Source: Muribaculaceae bacterium (GTDB lineage Bacteria; Bacteroidota; Bacteroidia; Bacteroidales; Muribaculaceae). From it: DNA of 64,000 bases. The notes under the pieces are model-generated. The model was not told the origin of the DNA and made no database searches. It worked only from the letters and a program-made list of their open reading frames with translations. Position numbers and translations under genes: made by a program. Location of the stretch: NCBI GenBank assembly GCA_017399915.1, contig JAFQAS010000065.1, positions 124,001 through 188,000 on the forward strand. The letters run 5' to 3'. Of the stretch, positions 44,561 through 53,102 are shown piece by piece (the first letter of the stretch is position 1; each line of letters begins with the position of its first letter).

Positions 44561-44893
44561 TATTAGTATTTTATTGTTAGATATTTAGTGTTTTGGTATT
44601 AATCTCACGAAATTCGCAATTTTTTTCCATATTCCCAAATTTTTCCTCAACAATTTGTCATTTTCACCAATTTTGACCAAAATTTAAGCCCTTTTCATGC
44701 AAAAAACAGCTTTTCCCCACTCGAAAACGCAAAAATCCGTCTCGAATCAGCGCAACTACTACGCAAACGTTTTGCGCAGTTAATTATTTATCCCTCACCC
44801 CGAGCCCAGCGAGAAAAAGACAACAAAAGACAATTTGAAAATCAATATACGCTCTATAACTTTGCATCAGAAAAATTAATAGACAAAAGGAGA
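44561..44893. other. 333-bp divergent regulatory region, with LacI-type palindrome at 44761
   Basis: No gene. It separates the leftward glycogen operon from the rightward TM2 gene. At 44761-44777 the palindrome-like ACGCAAACGTTTTGCGC (centre AACGTT) resembles LacI/PurR-family operators, with one extra T. The TM2 gene promoter is at 44834-44864. A near -7 box for the glycogen operon (one mismatch) lies near 44680. Confidence 0.45.
44834..44864 (+). promoter_or_regulatory. Promoter of the TM2 gene cluster
   Basis: TTTG at 44834-44837, a 19-bp spacer, TAACTTTG at 44857-44864. AAAGGAG just before the ATG at 44894 is a rare Shine-Dalgarno-like match in this window. Confidence 0.65.
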
Positions 44894-45322
44894 ATGCCGA
44901 AAATCCATAAAAGAGTAGGCATATATTTTTTAAATTTAATTTTTATGAAATCAAAATCAACAATGTTCTTGCTTTGGCTATGTTTAGGATTATGGGGTGG
45001 CCACAGATTTTATGTAGAAAAAACAGGCTCGGCAATATTATACATATTTACGTCCGGGTTCTGTCTTGTTGGGTGGGCTCTCGATTTTTTCAAGCTCGGT
45101 TCGATGGTAGATGAGTATAACGCAAAGTTTGCCGCTAATCAACCTGCAAAAAACGAAAACAACAATAATAACAACAACACCAATAACAACACAAATGCCA
45201 ATAATATTGTGGTTAATCTTGGAATGCCTCAATATCCTCAATACCCTCAACAACCTCAATACCCTCAATACCCTCATCAGCCTCAACAACCAGGTCAAAA
45301 TAATCAAACTCAACAACCTTAA
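44894..45322 (+). CDS. TM2 domain membrane protein with Asn- and Pro/Gln-rich tail
   Basis: 142 residues. TM2 domain (about 18-75): FLLWLCLGLWGGHRFYVEKTGSAILYIFTSGFCLVGWALDFF, two helices joined by a GGHRFY turn. Then poly-Asn (positions about 84-102, with Thr interruptions) and a repeat of PQYPQYPQQ to the C-terminus. TM2 proteins are small inner-membrane proteins without a known activity. A later ATG (44945) just before the domain is a possible start. The purine-rich AGGAG at 44888 favours 44894. First of three co-directional membrane genes. Confidence 0.75.
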   Translation: MPKIHKRVGIYFLNLIFMKSKSTMFLLWLCLGLWGGHRFYVEKTGSAILYIFTSGFCLVGWALDFFKLGSMVDEYNAKFAANQPAKNENNNNNNNTNNNTNANNIVVNLGMPQYPQYPQQPQYPQYPHQPQQPGQNNQTQQP

Positions 45323-45336
45323 TAAAACATTGCATT

Positions 45337-45849
45337 ATGTCTAACAATAATCGCATAATCATAAAAAAAAGTCGGACAACACATGACCCTACTTCAGGGA
45401 CAATAATTAGTGAAACTACAACCAGTAGTTCTTCATGCGAAAGTTCCTCTAACACTTCTAACAATGAAGATTCTAAAAATTTCACATCAAATAGTCAGCT
45501 TTCAAGCAATTCTTTAAATGAAGTTTTGCCCAATGGTGCGTTAAGTACAATTGCGATTATAACAAGTATCATTTCCATTGTTTTCTCATGCCTACCATTC
45601 CTAAACTCATTCTACATCACAACATGTTGGCTGAGCTATGTTTTTGGAGGGTCAAGCATAATTCTTTCAGTGATTTCATTACTCCGTAAAAATCGCTATG
45701 CATTTTTGAGCTTAATAATTGCCATTTGTGCAACTTTATTACCAATAATTTTAGCTCCTGAATATGCATCAATAGCAATCGGAGTTGCAAAGTCGGGATC
45801 TCAAGGAATTATTGAAACAATCAATGGTATTATAGATAGTATTAAATAA
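45337..45849 (+). CDS. Ser/Asn-rich membrane protein of unknown function
   Basis: 170 residues. A soluble Ser/Thr/Asn-rich N-terminal part of about 65 residues (TTTSSSSCESSSNTSNNEDSKN) and then three or four hydrophobic helices (about 70-90, 95-112, 120-138). The topology recalls DUF4190-type proteins, but I cannot assign it. It starts 14 nt after the TM2 gene and is probably co-transcribed with it. Confidence 0.6.
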   Translation: MSNNNRIIIKKSRTTHDPTSGTIISETTTSSSSCESSSNTSNNEDSKNFTSNSQLSSNSLNEVLPNGALSTIAIITSIISIVFSCLPFLNSFYITTCWLSYVFGGSSIILSVISLLRKNRYAFLSLIIAICATLLPIILAPEYASIAIGVAKSGSQGIIETINGIIDSIK

Positions 45850-45900
45850 TTATATTCTTAACCTTTAATAGATGCGCTCGACACATATAGGGCTATAAAA

Positions 45901-46638
45901 ATGGACAAATTTAATTTAGACAAAAAAAAGATTATCATCGCAGCAGTTGCATTATTTGTGTTTTTCGGGCTTGTTGCAACATGCGTTAGTAGTGGTAGCA
46001 GCAGTTCAAAAGATAGCGAACCTGTAATGATCAAGCCCGACCAAACAAAAGTCAAAGGAGATTTGAAAGACTGCTTTGAAGTAGTAGACAAAGCCTATGA
46101 AGTAAAATTTGACAGAGGCGAAAAAATTATTACTATCGAAATTAAGCGTACAGATGCAGAACTTCCATATGATCGAGAAGACTTTGACATATATGCAAAT
46201 AAAGGCGACAACCCTAAATCAAAAGTAGCCGGTTTTGGCATCGAGCTTTTAGATTCTACCGGTAATGTTGTAAAACAAATTTCCCCAAGTGAATCAAGTT
46301 TATACAAAGATGCTATGATTGCAGCTCTTCGCTTACTTCCTGGCGAAACCGGAACTGTATCATGGGGAACTTTCGACAATTGGGATTGGAAAATTGCCGG
46401 TTTCCGCATTTTGTCTTCAGTTGAAGCTAACACAAAAGAAAAAGGCGACATTTTTGATCAAGCATTTGAAAAATTGTCAAACGACGACAACGAAGATGAT
46501 GCAAAAGAAGAAAGCTCTAAAAAAGATAATAAAGAGGGGAAAAGCGACGTCGACGAAGATGTTGAAGACTTGAAAGAAGCAATTGATGTAACTAAAGACA
46601 TCCTTGAGACTGAAAAGAAAATTCTTGACCTGCTCTAA
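45901..46638 (+). CDS. Membrane-anchored protein of unknown function
   Basis: 245 residues. One N-terminal transmembrane anchor (about 10-29), then a beta-rich extracytoplasmic domain (about 50-190; VKFDRGEKIITIEIKRTDAEL, GFGIELLDSTGNVVKQISP, LLPGETGTVSWGTFDNWDWKIAGFRIL), like a small cohesin- or FxLD-type beta sandwich, and a strongly acidic/Lys helical tail. I recognise no family. Third of the TM2 cluster. It is followed by a strong terminator. Confidence 0.6.
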   Translation: MDKFNLDKKKIIIAAVALFVFFGLVATCVSSGSSSSKDSEPVMIKPDQTKVKGDLKDCFEVVDKAYEVKFDRGEKIITIEIKRTDAELPYDREDFDIYANKGDNPKSKVAGFGIELLDSTGNVVKQISPSESSLYKDAMIAALRLLPGETGTVSWGTFDNWDWKIAGFRILSSVEANTKEKGDIFDQAFEKLSNDDNEDDAKEESSKKDNKEGKSDVDEDVEDLKEAIDVTKDILETEKKILDLL

Positions 46639-46663
46639 TAGCTAATTTTTCATTCTATCATAG

Positions 46664-46693
46664 AATAAGCGATGCAAAATTGCATCGCTTATT
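46664..46693 (+). terminator. Terminator after the TM2 cluster
   Basis: A 14-bp perfect stem (AATAAGCGATGCAA / TTGCATCGCTTATT), then TATTTTTAT. Nothing else lies between here and the histidine kinase. Confidence 0.85.
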
Positions 46694-46746
46694 TATTTTT
46701 ATATAAAGCCATCGATTTCCATATTCAAAATATTATGATTGCCTCA

Positions 46747-47931
46747 CTATCGCAGTGGGACGTCGATGCGGAAGGTGGTGCCTTTGCCGGGTTCTGATGA
46801 TAAGACGTAGATTTTGCCGGAGTGGTATTGCTCGATGATGCGTTTTGCAAGTGTCAAGCCAAGACCCCAACCGCGTTTTTTTGTGGTGTAGCCGGGATTG
46901 AAGATTGTCTTGAAGTTTTTGCGCGAAAGACCTTTACCGGTATCGGCTACTTCGATATATCCTTTACCCTTTTCCACGCCTGTTGTCACGGTGATCGCCC
47001 CTGAGCCGTCCATCGCGTCAACGGCATTTTTAATGAGGTTTTCCATTACCCACTCAAATAGCGGTGTCGATGCCATCACGGGAATTTCCCCGGCACAGGT
47101 ATTAATTGACAATGTGATGCGCGATGATATGCGTGAGGCCATATATGATGACGCGCGGGTAACCACATCGTTGAGATTTTCGGCTTCCATCTGAGGTTTG
47201 GAACCGATTTTTGAGAAGCGCGATGCGATTGTGCTCAAGCGTTGCACATCTTTGTTCATCTCCTTCACTGTTTCGGCATCAACTCCCATGCTCTCCATCA
47301 GTTCCATCCACGCCATAAGCGATGAAATGGGTGTGCCAAGCTGGTGTGCTGTTTCTTTCGACAGCCCCACCCACACTTTGTTTTGCTCGGCTGTCTTTGT
47401 CGATGTCACGGCAAAATACACCACTACCACAAAGGCTATCATCACAAGCAATTGTACATAAGGATAATAGTTCAATTGTTTCAACAATGTTGAATCCTCG
47501 TAATACAGGTGTTGGTTGCTCCCCTCATCGATTTCGATATGTATCACATTTGATGAATTGCGCAAATCCTCAAGTCGCTCACGAAGATATGCCTCATTGG
47601 CTTCGGAGAGATACATAGGGTTGAGCGAATCGATAGGTTCGGGCAATGTGAAGTTACTATGCGACAGTATGTTATCATCATCGTCGGTAAGAAGCACCGG
47701 AATAGTGGTGTTTCGGTTGATGATGCTGAAAAGGAAGTCGACATCGGTGCCCGATTGCTGGGTAATCATTTCTTTAGTGGCATCGGCCCAAATCTCCATT
47801 CGCTGGCGTTCTTGTTGCGAAAGGTCTTTGACCAGATTGTTAAAGAAATATAGGAATATGGCCACCACAACCACCACTATCACAAGAAAGGTGATTTTTC
47901 CATATCGGCGTATGTCGTAAATATTGGCCAT
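46747..47931 (-). CDS. Membrane sensor histidine kinase
   Basis: 394 residues. Two transmembrane helices (about 13-33 and 157-176) enclose a periplasmic sensor domain of about 120 residues. Then the dimerisation/phosphoacceptor region (His196 in SKETAHQLGTPISS) and an ATPase domain: N box MENLIKNAVDAMDG, G1 VADTGKGL, G2 GWGLGLTL. The HQLGTP H-box is the usual type in Bacteroidota. No response regulator is next to it, so it is an orphan. Divergent promoters lie between it and the pnuC gene. Confidence 0.92.
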   Translation of the reverse strand: MANIYDIRRYGKITFLVIVVVVVAIFLYFFNNLVKDLSQQERQRMEIWADATKEMITQQSGTDVDFLFSIINRNTTIPVLLTDDDDNILSHSNFTLPEPIDSLNPMYLSEANEAYLRERLEDLRNSSNVIHIEIDEGSNQHLYYEDSTLLKQLNYYPYVQLLVMIAFVVVVYFAVTSTKTAEQNKVWVGLSKETAHQLGTPISSLMAWMELMESMGVDAETVKEMNKDVQRLSTIASRFSKIGSKPQMEAENLNDVVTRASSYMASRISSRITLSINTCAGEIPVMASTPLFEWVMENLIKNAVDAMDGSGAITVTTGVEKGKGYIEVADTGKGLSRKNFKTIFNPGYTTKKRGWGLGLTLAKRIIEQYHSGKIYVLSSEPGKGTTFRIDVPLR

Positions 47932-47970
47932 TAAATATAAAACGTAAGTTTCTGATTAATATTATAACTG

Positions 47971-48006
47971 CAAATTTAGATAAAAGTAAGTAATTTACTA
48001 CCTTTG
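47971..48006. promoter_or_regulatory. Divergent promoters for the histidine kinase and pnuC-type gene
   Basis: Minus strand: TAAATTTG (plus CAAATTTA at 47971-47978) for the kinase. Plus strand: TACCTTTG at 47999-48006 for the transporter, leader about 15-20 nt. The two -7 boxes are 20 bp apart, so the promoters overlap. Confidence 0.5.
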
Positions 48007-48024
48007 TTGCTGATTTTTTATTTC

Positions 48025-48606
48025 ATGATGGAATATTTAGAGATAATAGGCACAATTGTAGGGCTGATTTACCTATGGCTCGAATATCACGCAAGCATCT
48101 ACTTGTGGGTGGCGAGCATTGTGATGCCTTTAATCTACATTTTCATTTATCACGATGCCGGATTGTATGCCGACATGGGGATTAACATATACTACGTTAT
48201 CGCTTCGATTTACGGCATTATTTGCTGGCGATGGGGAATTAGTCGCAAAAACAAAAAGGACGCAAGCACTGCTCTTAAAATCGCCCACACTCCCACTTCG
48301 CGCATCACCCCACTAAGCATTATCTCAATCGCCCTCACTTTTGCCATTGCATATATCCTTATCACTTTCACCGATAGCAATGTGCCGTGGTGGGATAGTG
48401 TCACTACCTCATTGAGCATAGTGGCAATGTGGATGATGGCCCGCAAATATATCGAACAATGGTGGGTGTGGATTGTGGTCGATGTGATTAGTGCCGGTCT
48501 TTATGTTTATAAAGGATTATTTTTCACCGCAGGATTATATGCCCTCTATGCGATAATAGCATATTTTGGTTACAAGAAATGGAAAGAATTGATGCTCACA
48601 CAATGA
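48025..48606 (+). CDS. PnuC-family vitamin transporter, likely thiamine (PnuT)
   Basis: 193 residues with about six to seven transmembrane helices. Seen: EIIGTIVGLIYLWLEYHASIYLW, DAGLYADMGINIYYVIASIYGIICWRWG and VDVISAGLYVYKGLFFTAGLYALYAIIAYFGYKKW, matching PnuC (the NMN/nicotinamide riboside/thiamine uniporter family). Because thiN follows with a 4-nt overlap, thiamine is the likely substrate. The frame extends to an in-frame TTG at 48004 inside the -7 box, so I use the ATG at 48025 (48028 also possible). No TPP riboswitch is visible upstream, although Bacteroidota pnuT often has one. Confidence 0.85.
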   Translation: MMEYLEIIGTIVGLIYLWLEYHASIYLWVASIVMPLIYIFIYHDAGLYADMGINIYYVIASIYGIICWRWGISRKNKKDASTALKIAHTPTSRITPLSIISIALTFAIAYILITFTDSNVPWWDSVTTSLSIVAMWMMARKYIEQWWVWIVVDVISAGLYVYKGLFFTAGLYALYAIIAYFGYKKWKELMLTQ

Positions 48607-49226
48607 TAAGTTACGATTTCGCACCTCAAGCTGTAGTGGTGGGAGGCGGTGATTTCCCTTCGCACGAAATGCCGTTGAAGCTGCTTCATGCCACATCGAT
48701 GGTGGTGTGTTGCGACGGTGCTGCCGATGAATACCTTGCCCATGAGCTCACCCCATGGCGCATAGTGGGCGACGGCGACTCTTTGAGCGATGACGCAAAA
48801 TCGAAATATCACGATATTATACGCATCAATCCCGACCAAGAGACCAACGACCAAACCAAAGCCGTGGAATATCTCGCCGTGAAAGGAGTTCGCGACATTG
48901 CAATCGTCGCAGCCACAGGTCGACGCGAGGATCACACACTCGGCAACATCAGTCTGCTCATCGAATACCTTCGCAAAGGGCTTAATGTGAGAATCTATAC
49001 CGACTATGGCATGATGGTGGCATGCAACGGTAATCAATCGTTTCAATGCCCCAAAGGCACTGCCGTGTCAATATTCGGGTTTGGCACCGAGGGAATGCAA
49101 AGCGAAGGATTGGCCTACCCCATTCGCGACTTCACATCGTGGTGGCAAGGCACCCTCAACAAAACTCTCACCGACCATTTCTCTATCACTTGCCAAGGTG
49201 AATATATAGTATTTATCAATTACTAA
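48603..49226 (+). CDS. thiN: Thiamine pyrophosphokinase
   Basis: 207 residues from the ATG that overlaps the pnuC-type stop (ATGA). Seen: AVVVGGGDFPSHEMPLKLL, VCCDGAADEYL, WRIVGDGDSLSDD (the ATP/Mg site), PDQETNDQTKAVEYL and AATGRREDHTLGNISLL. It converts thiamine to thiamine diphosphate using ATP. Length and motif order match the YloS/ThiN type. The overlap and order (transporter then kinase) form a salvage unit. The frame could begin earlier at 48579, but the coupled ATG at 48603 is more plausible. Confidence 0.92.
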   Translation: MISYDFAPQAVVVGGGDFPSHEMPLKLLHATSMVVCCDGAADEYLAHELTPWRIVGDGDSLSDDAKSKYHDIIRINPDQETNDQTKAVEYLAVKGVRDIAIVAATGRREDHTLGNISLLIEYLRKGLNVRIYTDYGMMVACNGNQSFQCPKGTAVSIFGFGTEGMQSEGLAYPIRDFTSWWQGTLNKTLTDHFSITCQGEYIVFINY

Positions 49227-49228
49227 GA

Positions 49229-49304
49229 TTTATCGTCGGTCAAAGGCGCCGTTTATCGTCGGTTTTATCAATTTATCGTCGGTCGAGATTGCTTTATCGT
49301 CGGT
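49229..49304. repeat. Four direct repeats of TTTATCGTCGGT after thiN
   Basis: Identical 12-mers begin at 49229, 49252, 49272 and 49293, spaced 23, 20 and 21 bp (about two helical turns). The spacers are different sequences of 8-11 bp. The first begins three bases after the thiN stop. No gene overlaps. Confidence 0.85.
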
Positions 49305-49397
49305 TTTATACCAACTTACTAAATCAGAAAGATTGAGTATTACCTACCCATTAGAGTTGTCTTTTTCTATTGATACGTTCCTTTCTGACACCTATAT
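49305..49397. other. Short gap after the repeats; no gene seen
   Basis: AT-rich, with no hairpin of note. It separates the repeats from the convergent HAD gene. Confidence 0.4.
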
Positions 49398-50240
49398 TTA
49401 ATTCATCGTCACAAAGTCTTGCTCAATGAAACGGGCTACTGAGTCGGAGGTGTTGGGACCGATGACTTTGTGGGCTATGGCTTTTACTTCGGGGAGGGCA
49501 TTTTCGACGGCTACAGCCACATCGGCTACTTGCATCATGGGGATATCGTTGAGATTGTCGCCAAACACCACTACTCTATCTGCGCCGACTTCGGTAGCCA
49601 ATTGCTTTACGGCGGCAGCTTTCGACACTCCGGGAGCAAATAGTTCGAGCAATCCGGTTTCTTTACCGAAAATATCTATATAACACGACACCGAGCAATC
49701 AACTGTGGCACGAAGGTCGTCGGCAAGGGCAAAAATCTTATCACATTCGCCCATCGCGAAGAAAAATACCACTCCGGGCAATGTGGGCAACAAACCATGT
49801 GGTGTGTCGATATTGAAATTCTTCAGCCCGAGGTTCAAGCGTCCGTCGACAAAAGCCTGCTCACCCTCGCTCATCGCACCGTTATGATACACTTGCATAG
49901 TCTCGCCCTCTCGCAAAGTATAGCGAAAAGGGTTTACACCATATTCGGCACACTTTGCCATGAGCCGGCAATAGGTATCGTCGGTAAGATATTTAGTGTT
50001 GCAATATGACAGAGTGTCGCGGCACCACATCGCCGCACCGGTCATCACAATCGCCGGCAACGACGTTTCCACGTCGGCAAGTATTATTTCTACTGTAGCC
50101 GGTGTGCGAGCCGTGGCTACCGTAATATTTGCACCTCGACGAGTTAAATCGGTAATGATGCGAGCCGATGTGTCGCTCAACTTACTATCGGCACCAAGCA
50201 AAGTGCCGTCCATATCACTAATATATAGAGTCTTTCCCAT
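49398..50240 (-). CDS. Cof-type HAD phosphatase
   Basis: 280 residues from the ATG at 50240. HAD motif I DMDGTLLG with the nucleophile and acid-base Asp near the start, motif II TARTP, and motif III/IV GDNLNDIPMM near the C-terminus. A C2-type cap lies between. Such phosphatases act on sugar phosphates, FMN, PLP or pyrophosphates; the substrate is not decided. The frame runs four codons further to a TTG (50252) that lies inside a TATCTTTG -7 box, so it is not used. Confidence 0.9.
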   Translation of the reverse strand: MGKTLYISDMDGTLLGADSKLSDTSARIITDLTRRGANITVATARTPATVEIILADVETSLPAIVMTGAAMWCRDTLSYCNTKYLTDDTYCRLMAKCAEYGVNPFRYTLREGETMQVYHNGAMSEGEQAFVDGRLNLGLKNFNIDTPHGLLPTLPGVVFFFAMGECDKIFALADDLRATVDCSVSCYIDIFGKETGLLELFAPGVSKAAAVKQLATEVGADRVVVFGDNLNDIPMMQVADVAVAVENALPEVKAIAHKVIGPNTSDSVARFIEQDFVTMN

Positions 50241-50249
50241 AATCAACTG

Positions 50250-50257
50250 CAAAGATA
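50250..50257 (-). promoter_or_regulatory. -7 box (TATCTTTG) of the HAD gene
   Basis: It matches TAnnTTTG on the minus strand and lies 9 nt before the ATG, giving a nearly leaderless transcript. Confidence 0.5.
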
Positions 50258-50314
50258 GTCAATCAAGAGCAAAGCGGAAAAAGGAAAGAGGAAAGATTTC
50301 ATTTTAAACTCTTC

Positions 50315-50360
50315 ATTAAAAAATAAAAAATAAGCACGACTCCAAGGAATCGTGCTTATT
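50315..50360 (-). terminator. Terminator of the Sus-like operon
   Basis: An 11-bp stem (AATAAGCACGA 50329-50339 / TCGTGCTTATT 50350-50360) with a minus-strand tail of T residues. Confidence 0.8.
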
Positions 50361-50387
50361 ATTATTTTATGCTATATTATTTCGATA

Positions 50388-51737
50388 TTATTCGAGGTAG
50401 CAAGCATAAGGTACTACAGAAAGGTCTAGTGTGATAGTGAATGTACCTGTAGCAGGAGCTTTGAGATTAGCACCATCAGGAACAAGATTGTATTCATCAG
50501 CACCACCAAGGTTGATAGCCCAGTCGTTGTTGCAACGGAACTTATATTCATCACCTTCGTTGAGAGTGATAGTACCAGTCCAGAATAGACCATCTTCGCT
50601 TGTCAAAGGAAGTGATTCGCTCCAACCGTTGAAACCACCGATTACACCGATTGTTTCAATCTTAGTAGCGCTCCAAGTCAAAGCAGCGATGTCTACTTTA
50701 CACCAGTATAGACCGCTTTCAGGAACAGTGAGGTTACCAGCACCACCATCGGTAGAAAGTTTGCCTTCTTCGCCGGCGTCACCATAGTTAGTGTGGCTCC
50801 AGTCAGCAGCAGAAGTGAATTTGAAACCACTTACTGAAAGGTTAGCGAAGCCCATGTATTCAGTATAGTTGTTAGTGAACAACATTTGTGAACCACCATG
50901 GTTCCAACCGTTAGCATCACCAGGAGTCCAAAGGTTTTCAACAGCTGAAGAGAATGAATAAGTCAAAGTTTCCATGTTGACAGTGAGCAACCATGTACCA
51001 ACAGGCATTACACCCCAACCTTCACCGGCTACCAATGTACCAAATTCAGCAGAAGTTTCATCAGCTACAGGAGCATAAGTGAGTTCAGCACCTTTAACAG
51101 CCCATTCTTGAGCTTCAGTTACATCAACCTTAGCAGTGAATACAGGATTGTCATAAACATCACCTGTGTGGTTCATTGCGATAGTTTCACCACCATTGAT
51201 AACAAGGCTATAAGAATCTTCGATAGTTACAGCAGCAGGGAATGGAGTAACAGATACTTTGTGAGCAGCATAGTAAAGGTTTGGATTACCGATGCGCACT
51301 GAAGAAGAACCATTCACGATATAAGCTGCGAAACGCACGTAAGCATCTTGAGTTTTAGGATTTTTACCAAGCACTTTGAGGTGAGCAGCTTGCCAATCGG
51401 CAGGGTCAACACACACTTGGTTGTTTACTACAGCTGTAGCAACTTCTTGAACAGCAGCGAAATCTTCGGTTTTTGACAATTGCATCACAAAAGTCAAATC
51501 ACCTACTGCAGGAAGGTTTTGAGCTTCTACTACGTTGAGCACAGCAGCATCAGCTTCTGCATCAGCGAGAGCTTTAAGATCAAAAGCAGGTACAGAGTCA
51601 ACCGGAGCTACAACGATACCTTCAGCCGACATGATAGGCTCTTGAGGATTGCTTTGAGGAATTGCAGTTGACTCGTCCTCACAAGCAGTGAAACCAAAGG
51701 CAAGAGCCGCCAATAACATTATGCTAATTTTTTTCAT
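50388..51737 (-). CDS. SusF/SusE-like outer membrane glucan-binding lipoprotein
   Basis: 449 residues from the ATG that begins the lipoprotein signal peptide (MKKISIMLLAALAFGFTAC; Cys20 acylated). N-terminal SusE-like domain (about 40-140; LKALADAEADAAVLNVVEAQNLPAVGDLTFVMQLS), then binding modules such as WTPGDANGWNHGG and VIGGFNGWSESLPL...EYKFRCNNDWAINLGG, each starting with the GxFNxW motif of surface starch-binding domains. It is the last gene of the operon and follows the SusE-like gene after 87 nt. Enzymatic activity is not expected. The frame extends further upstream, but only this ATG gives a signal peptide. Confidence 0.85.
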   Translation of the reverse strand: MKKISIMLLAALAFGFTACEDESTAIPQSNPQEPIMSAEGIVVAPVDSVPAFDLKALADAEADAAVLNVVEAQNLPAVGDLTFVMQLSKTEDFAAVQEVATAVVNNQVCVDPADWQAAHLKVLGKNPKTQDAYVRFAAYIVNGSSSVRIGNPNLYYAAHKVSVTPFPAAVTIEDSYSLVINGGETIAMNHTGDVYDNPVFTAKVDVTEAQEWAVKGAELTYAPVADETSAEFGTLVAGEGWGVMPVGTWLLTVNMETLTYSFSSAVENLWTPGDANGWNHGGSQMLFTNNYTEYMGFANLSVSGFKFTSAADWSHTNYGDAGEEGKLSTDGGAGNLTVPESGLYWCKVDIAALTWSATKIETIGVIGGFNGWSESLPLTSEDGLFWTGTITLNEGDEYKFRCNNDWAINLGGADEYNLVPDGANLKAPATGTFTITLDLSVVPYACYLE

Positions 51738-51824
51738 ATTGTTTATTTCTCTTGATTTTAACTTGCCGGAGCCGGGCGGAAAGCGGAGCCAACCGCCCTT
51801 TCTCGACAAATTATTGATTAATCA

Positions 51825-53063
51825 TTATTTTTGAGTAAAAGTCACTTGGAGGTTTTTCATGTCAACCTTAACTTCAACTTTGCCACCGGCCCAGTCAGGG
51901 CAGTTCCAGCTACCTTTACCGTCGGTTGCAGCACCGGCATAAACGCCATCAGTCAAAGCGATGTCAATTGGGCTGTCTTCAGCTTGTGAACCAAATGAGT
52001 CAGCATCCCAACCAGAAAGAGTTTTGTAGAAACGGAACATGAATTCACCTGCGTTAACTTGGAATGTACCTGTGTAAACGCCGTTGCCTTCGATGTCATA
52101 AAGTTTCCAATCTTCATAGTGAGTAGCATTATCAGCTGAAGGAGCAGTCCAACCTGAAGGAGCACCTACGAGGTAGATGAATGGGCTGTTGCTTGTGTCA
52201 ACACCACCTGCTTCAATGAGCACGCTCTTGTTGTTCATGTTTACAGTAATCTTCATTGTGCCACCAGCCCAATCGTCGATTTGGATTGAACCTTTACCAG
52301 GAGCAACGAGAGCACCGCTATACATACCGTCAGTAAGAGTTACTGCGATAGGACTGTCATCAACTTGAGTACCAACAGATGCACCACCGTCCCATCCAGT
52401 CAATTCAGTGTAGAAACGGAATACGAGTTGACCTGCAGGCATGTCGAAGATACCAGAATATACCTTGCTACCGATAGCATTGGGGCTTTCGAATAGACGC
52501 CAGTCAGCAAGAGCATCAGCATTTGCTGCATCAGGACCAGTCCAACCGCCTACACTACCAATCAAGTAGATATAGCCTGGAGATTGAATAGCGCAATATT
52601 CTTTAACTTGGTCGATTTTAACCACGTTAGAAATGATTTCGCTACCTTCGATACCATTAATCTTAGCACTCACACGGAAGTAAACTGCACGGGCAGGTTC
52701 GTCGGTATAGCTATCTTCATCAGCGATACCACGAAGTTTACAGATAGCTTCGGCAATTTCTTTTTCAGGGATTTGAGCATAGCAAAGTTTATATTCACTT
52801 GTCAACTCCATTGATTCAGAGAAGTCCTCAAGAAGAGAAACAGACACTTTGTATACTGCAGGAGCAGCATAACCATAATCGGGTTGCGACCAAGAGAGGT
52901 CTAAAGTCCCATTTTCAGTGAGTTCATAATACTGAGCAGCAAGAGCAGGAGTATTAAGAGTGAACTTTGTTGGGTTGTTATATTGTGGTTCGGTATCTTC
53001 CTTACAGCTATTGAATGTAAGAACGGCTACCAAGCACGCAAAAAGAATTGATATTTTTTTCAT
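51825..53063 (-). CDS. SusE-like outer membrane lipoprotein with duplicated binding module
   Basis: 412 residues, lipoprotein signal (MKKISILFACLVAVLTFNSC). N-terminal SusE domain (NNPTKFTLNTPALAAQYYELTENGTLDLSWSQPDYGYAAPAVYKVSVSL, about 31-140). Two modules follow with clearly related sequence: about 167-290 (YLIGSVGGWTGPDAANADALADWRLFE) and about 295-412 (YLVGAPSGWTAPSADNATHYEDWKLYD). Each ends WAGG and a V-x-M/V-x-M-x-N/K strand. They look like glucan-binding modules, so the protein should hold polysaccharide at the cell surface. Confidence 0.85.
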   Translation of the reverse strand: MKKISILFACLVAVLTFNSCKEDTEPQYNNPTKFTLNTPALAAQYYELTENGTLDLSWSQPDYGYAAPAVYKVSVSLLEDFSESMELTSEYKLCYAQIPEKEIAEAICKLRGIADEDSYTDEPARAVYFRVSAKINGIEGSEIISNVVKIDQVKEYCAIQSPGYIYLIGSVGGWTGPDAANADALADWRLFESPNAIGSKVYSGIFDMPAGQLVFRFYTELTGWDGGASVGTQVDDSPIAVTLTDGMYSGALVAPGKGSIQIDDWAGGTMKITVNMNNKSVLIEAGGVDTSNSPFIYLVGAPSGWTAPSADNATHYEDWKLYDIEGNGVYTGTFQVNAGEFMFRFYKTLSGWDADSFGSQAEDSPIDIALTDGVYAGAATDGKGSWNCPDWAGGKVEVKVDMKNLQVTFTQK

Positions 53064-53102
53064 TTTACTTTACTCTTGTTAAAATTCAACATTGAGTTAT
53101 GA

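Noticed and set aside
47932..48024. TPP riboswitch upstream of the pnuC-type gene
   Set aside because: The leader is only about 15-20 nt after the -7 box and lacks the CTGAGA element.
49229..49304. CRISPR array
   Set aside because: The repeats are 12 bp with 8-11 bp spacers, far shorter than any CRISPR repeat-spacer unit, and no cas genes are present.
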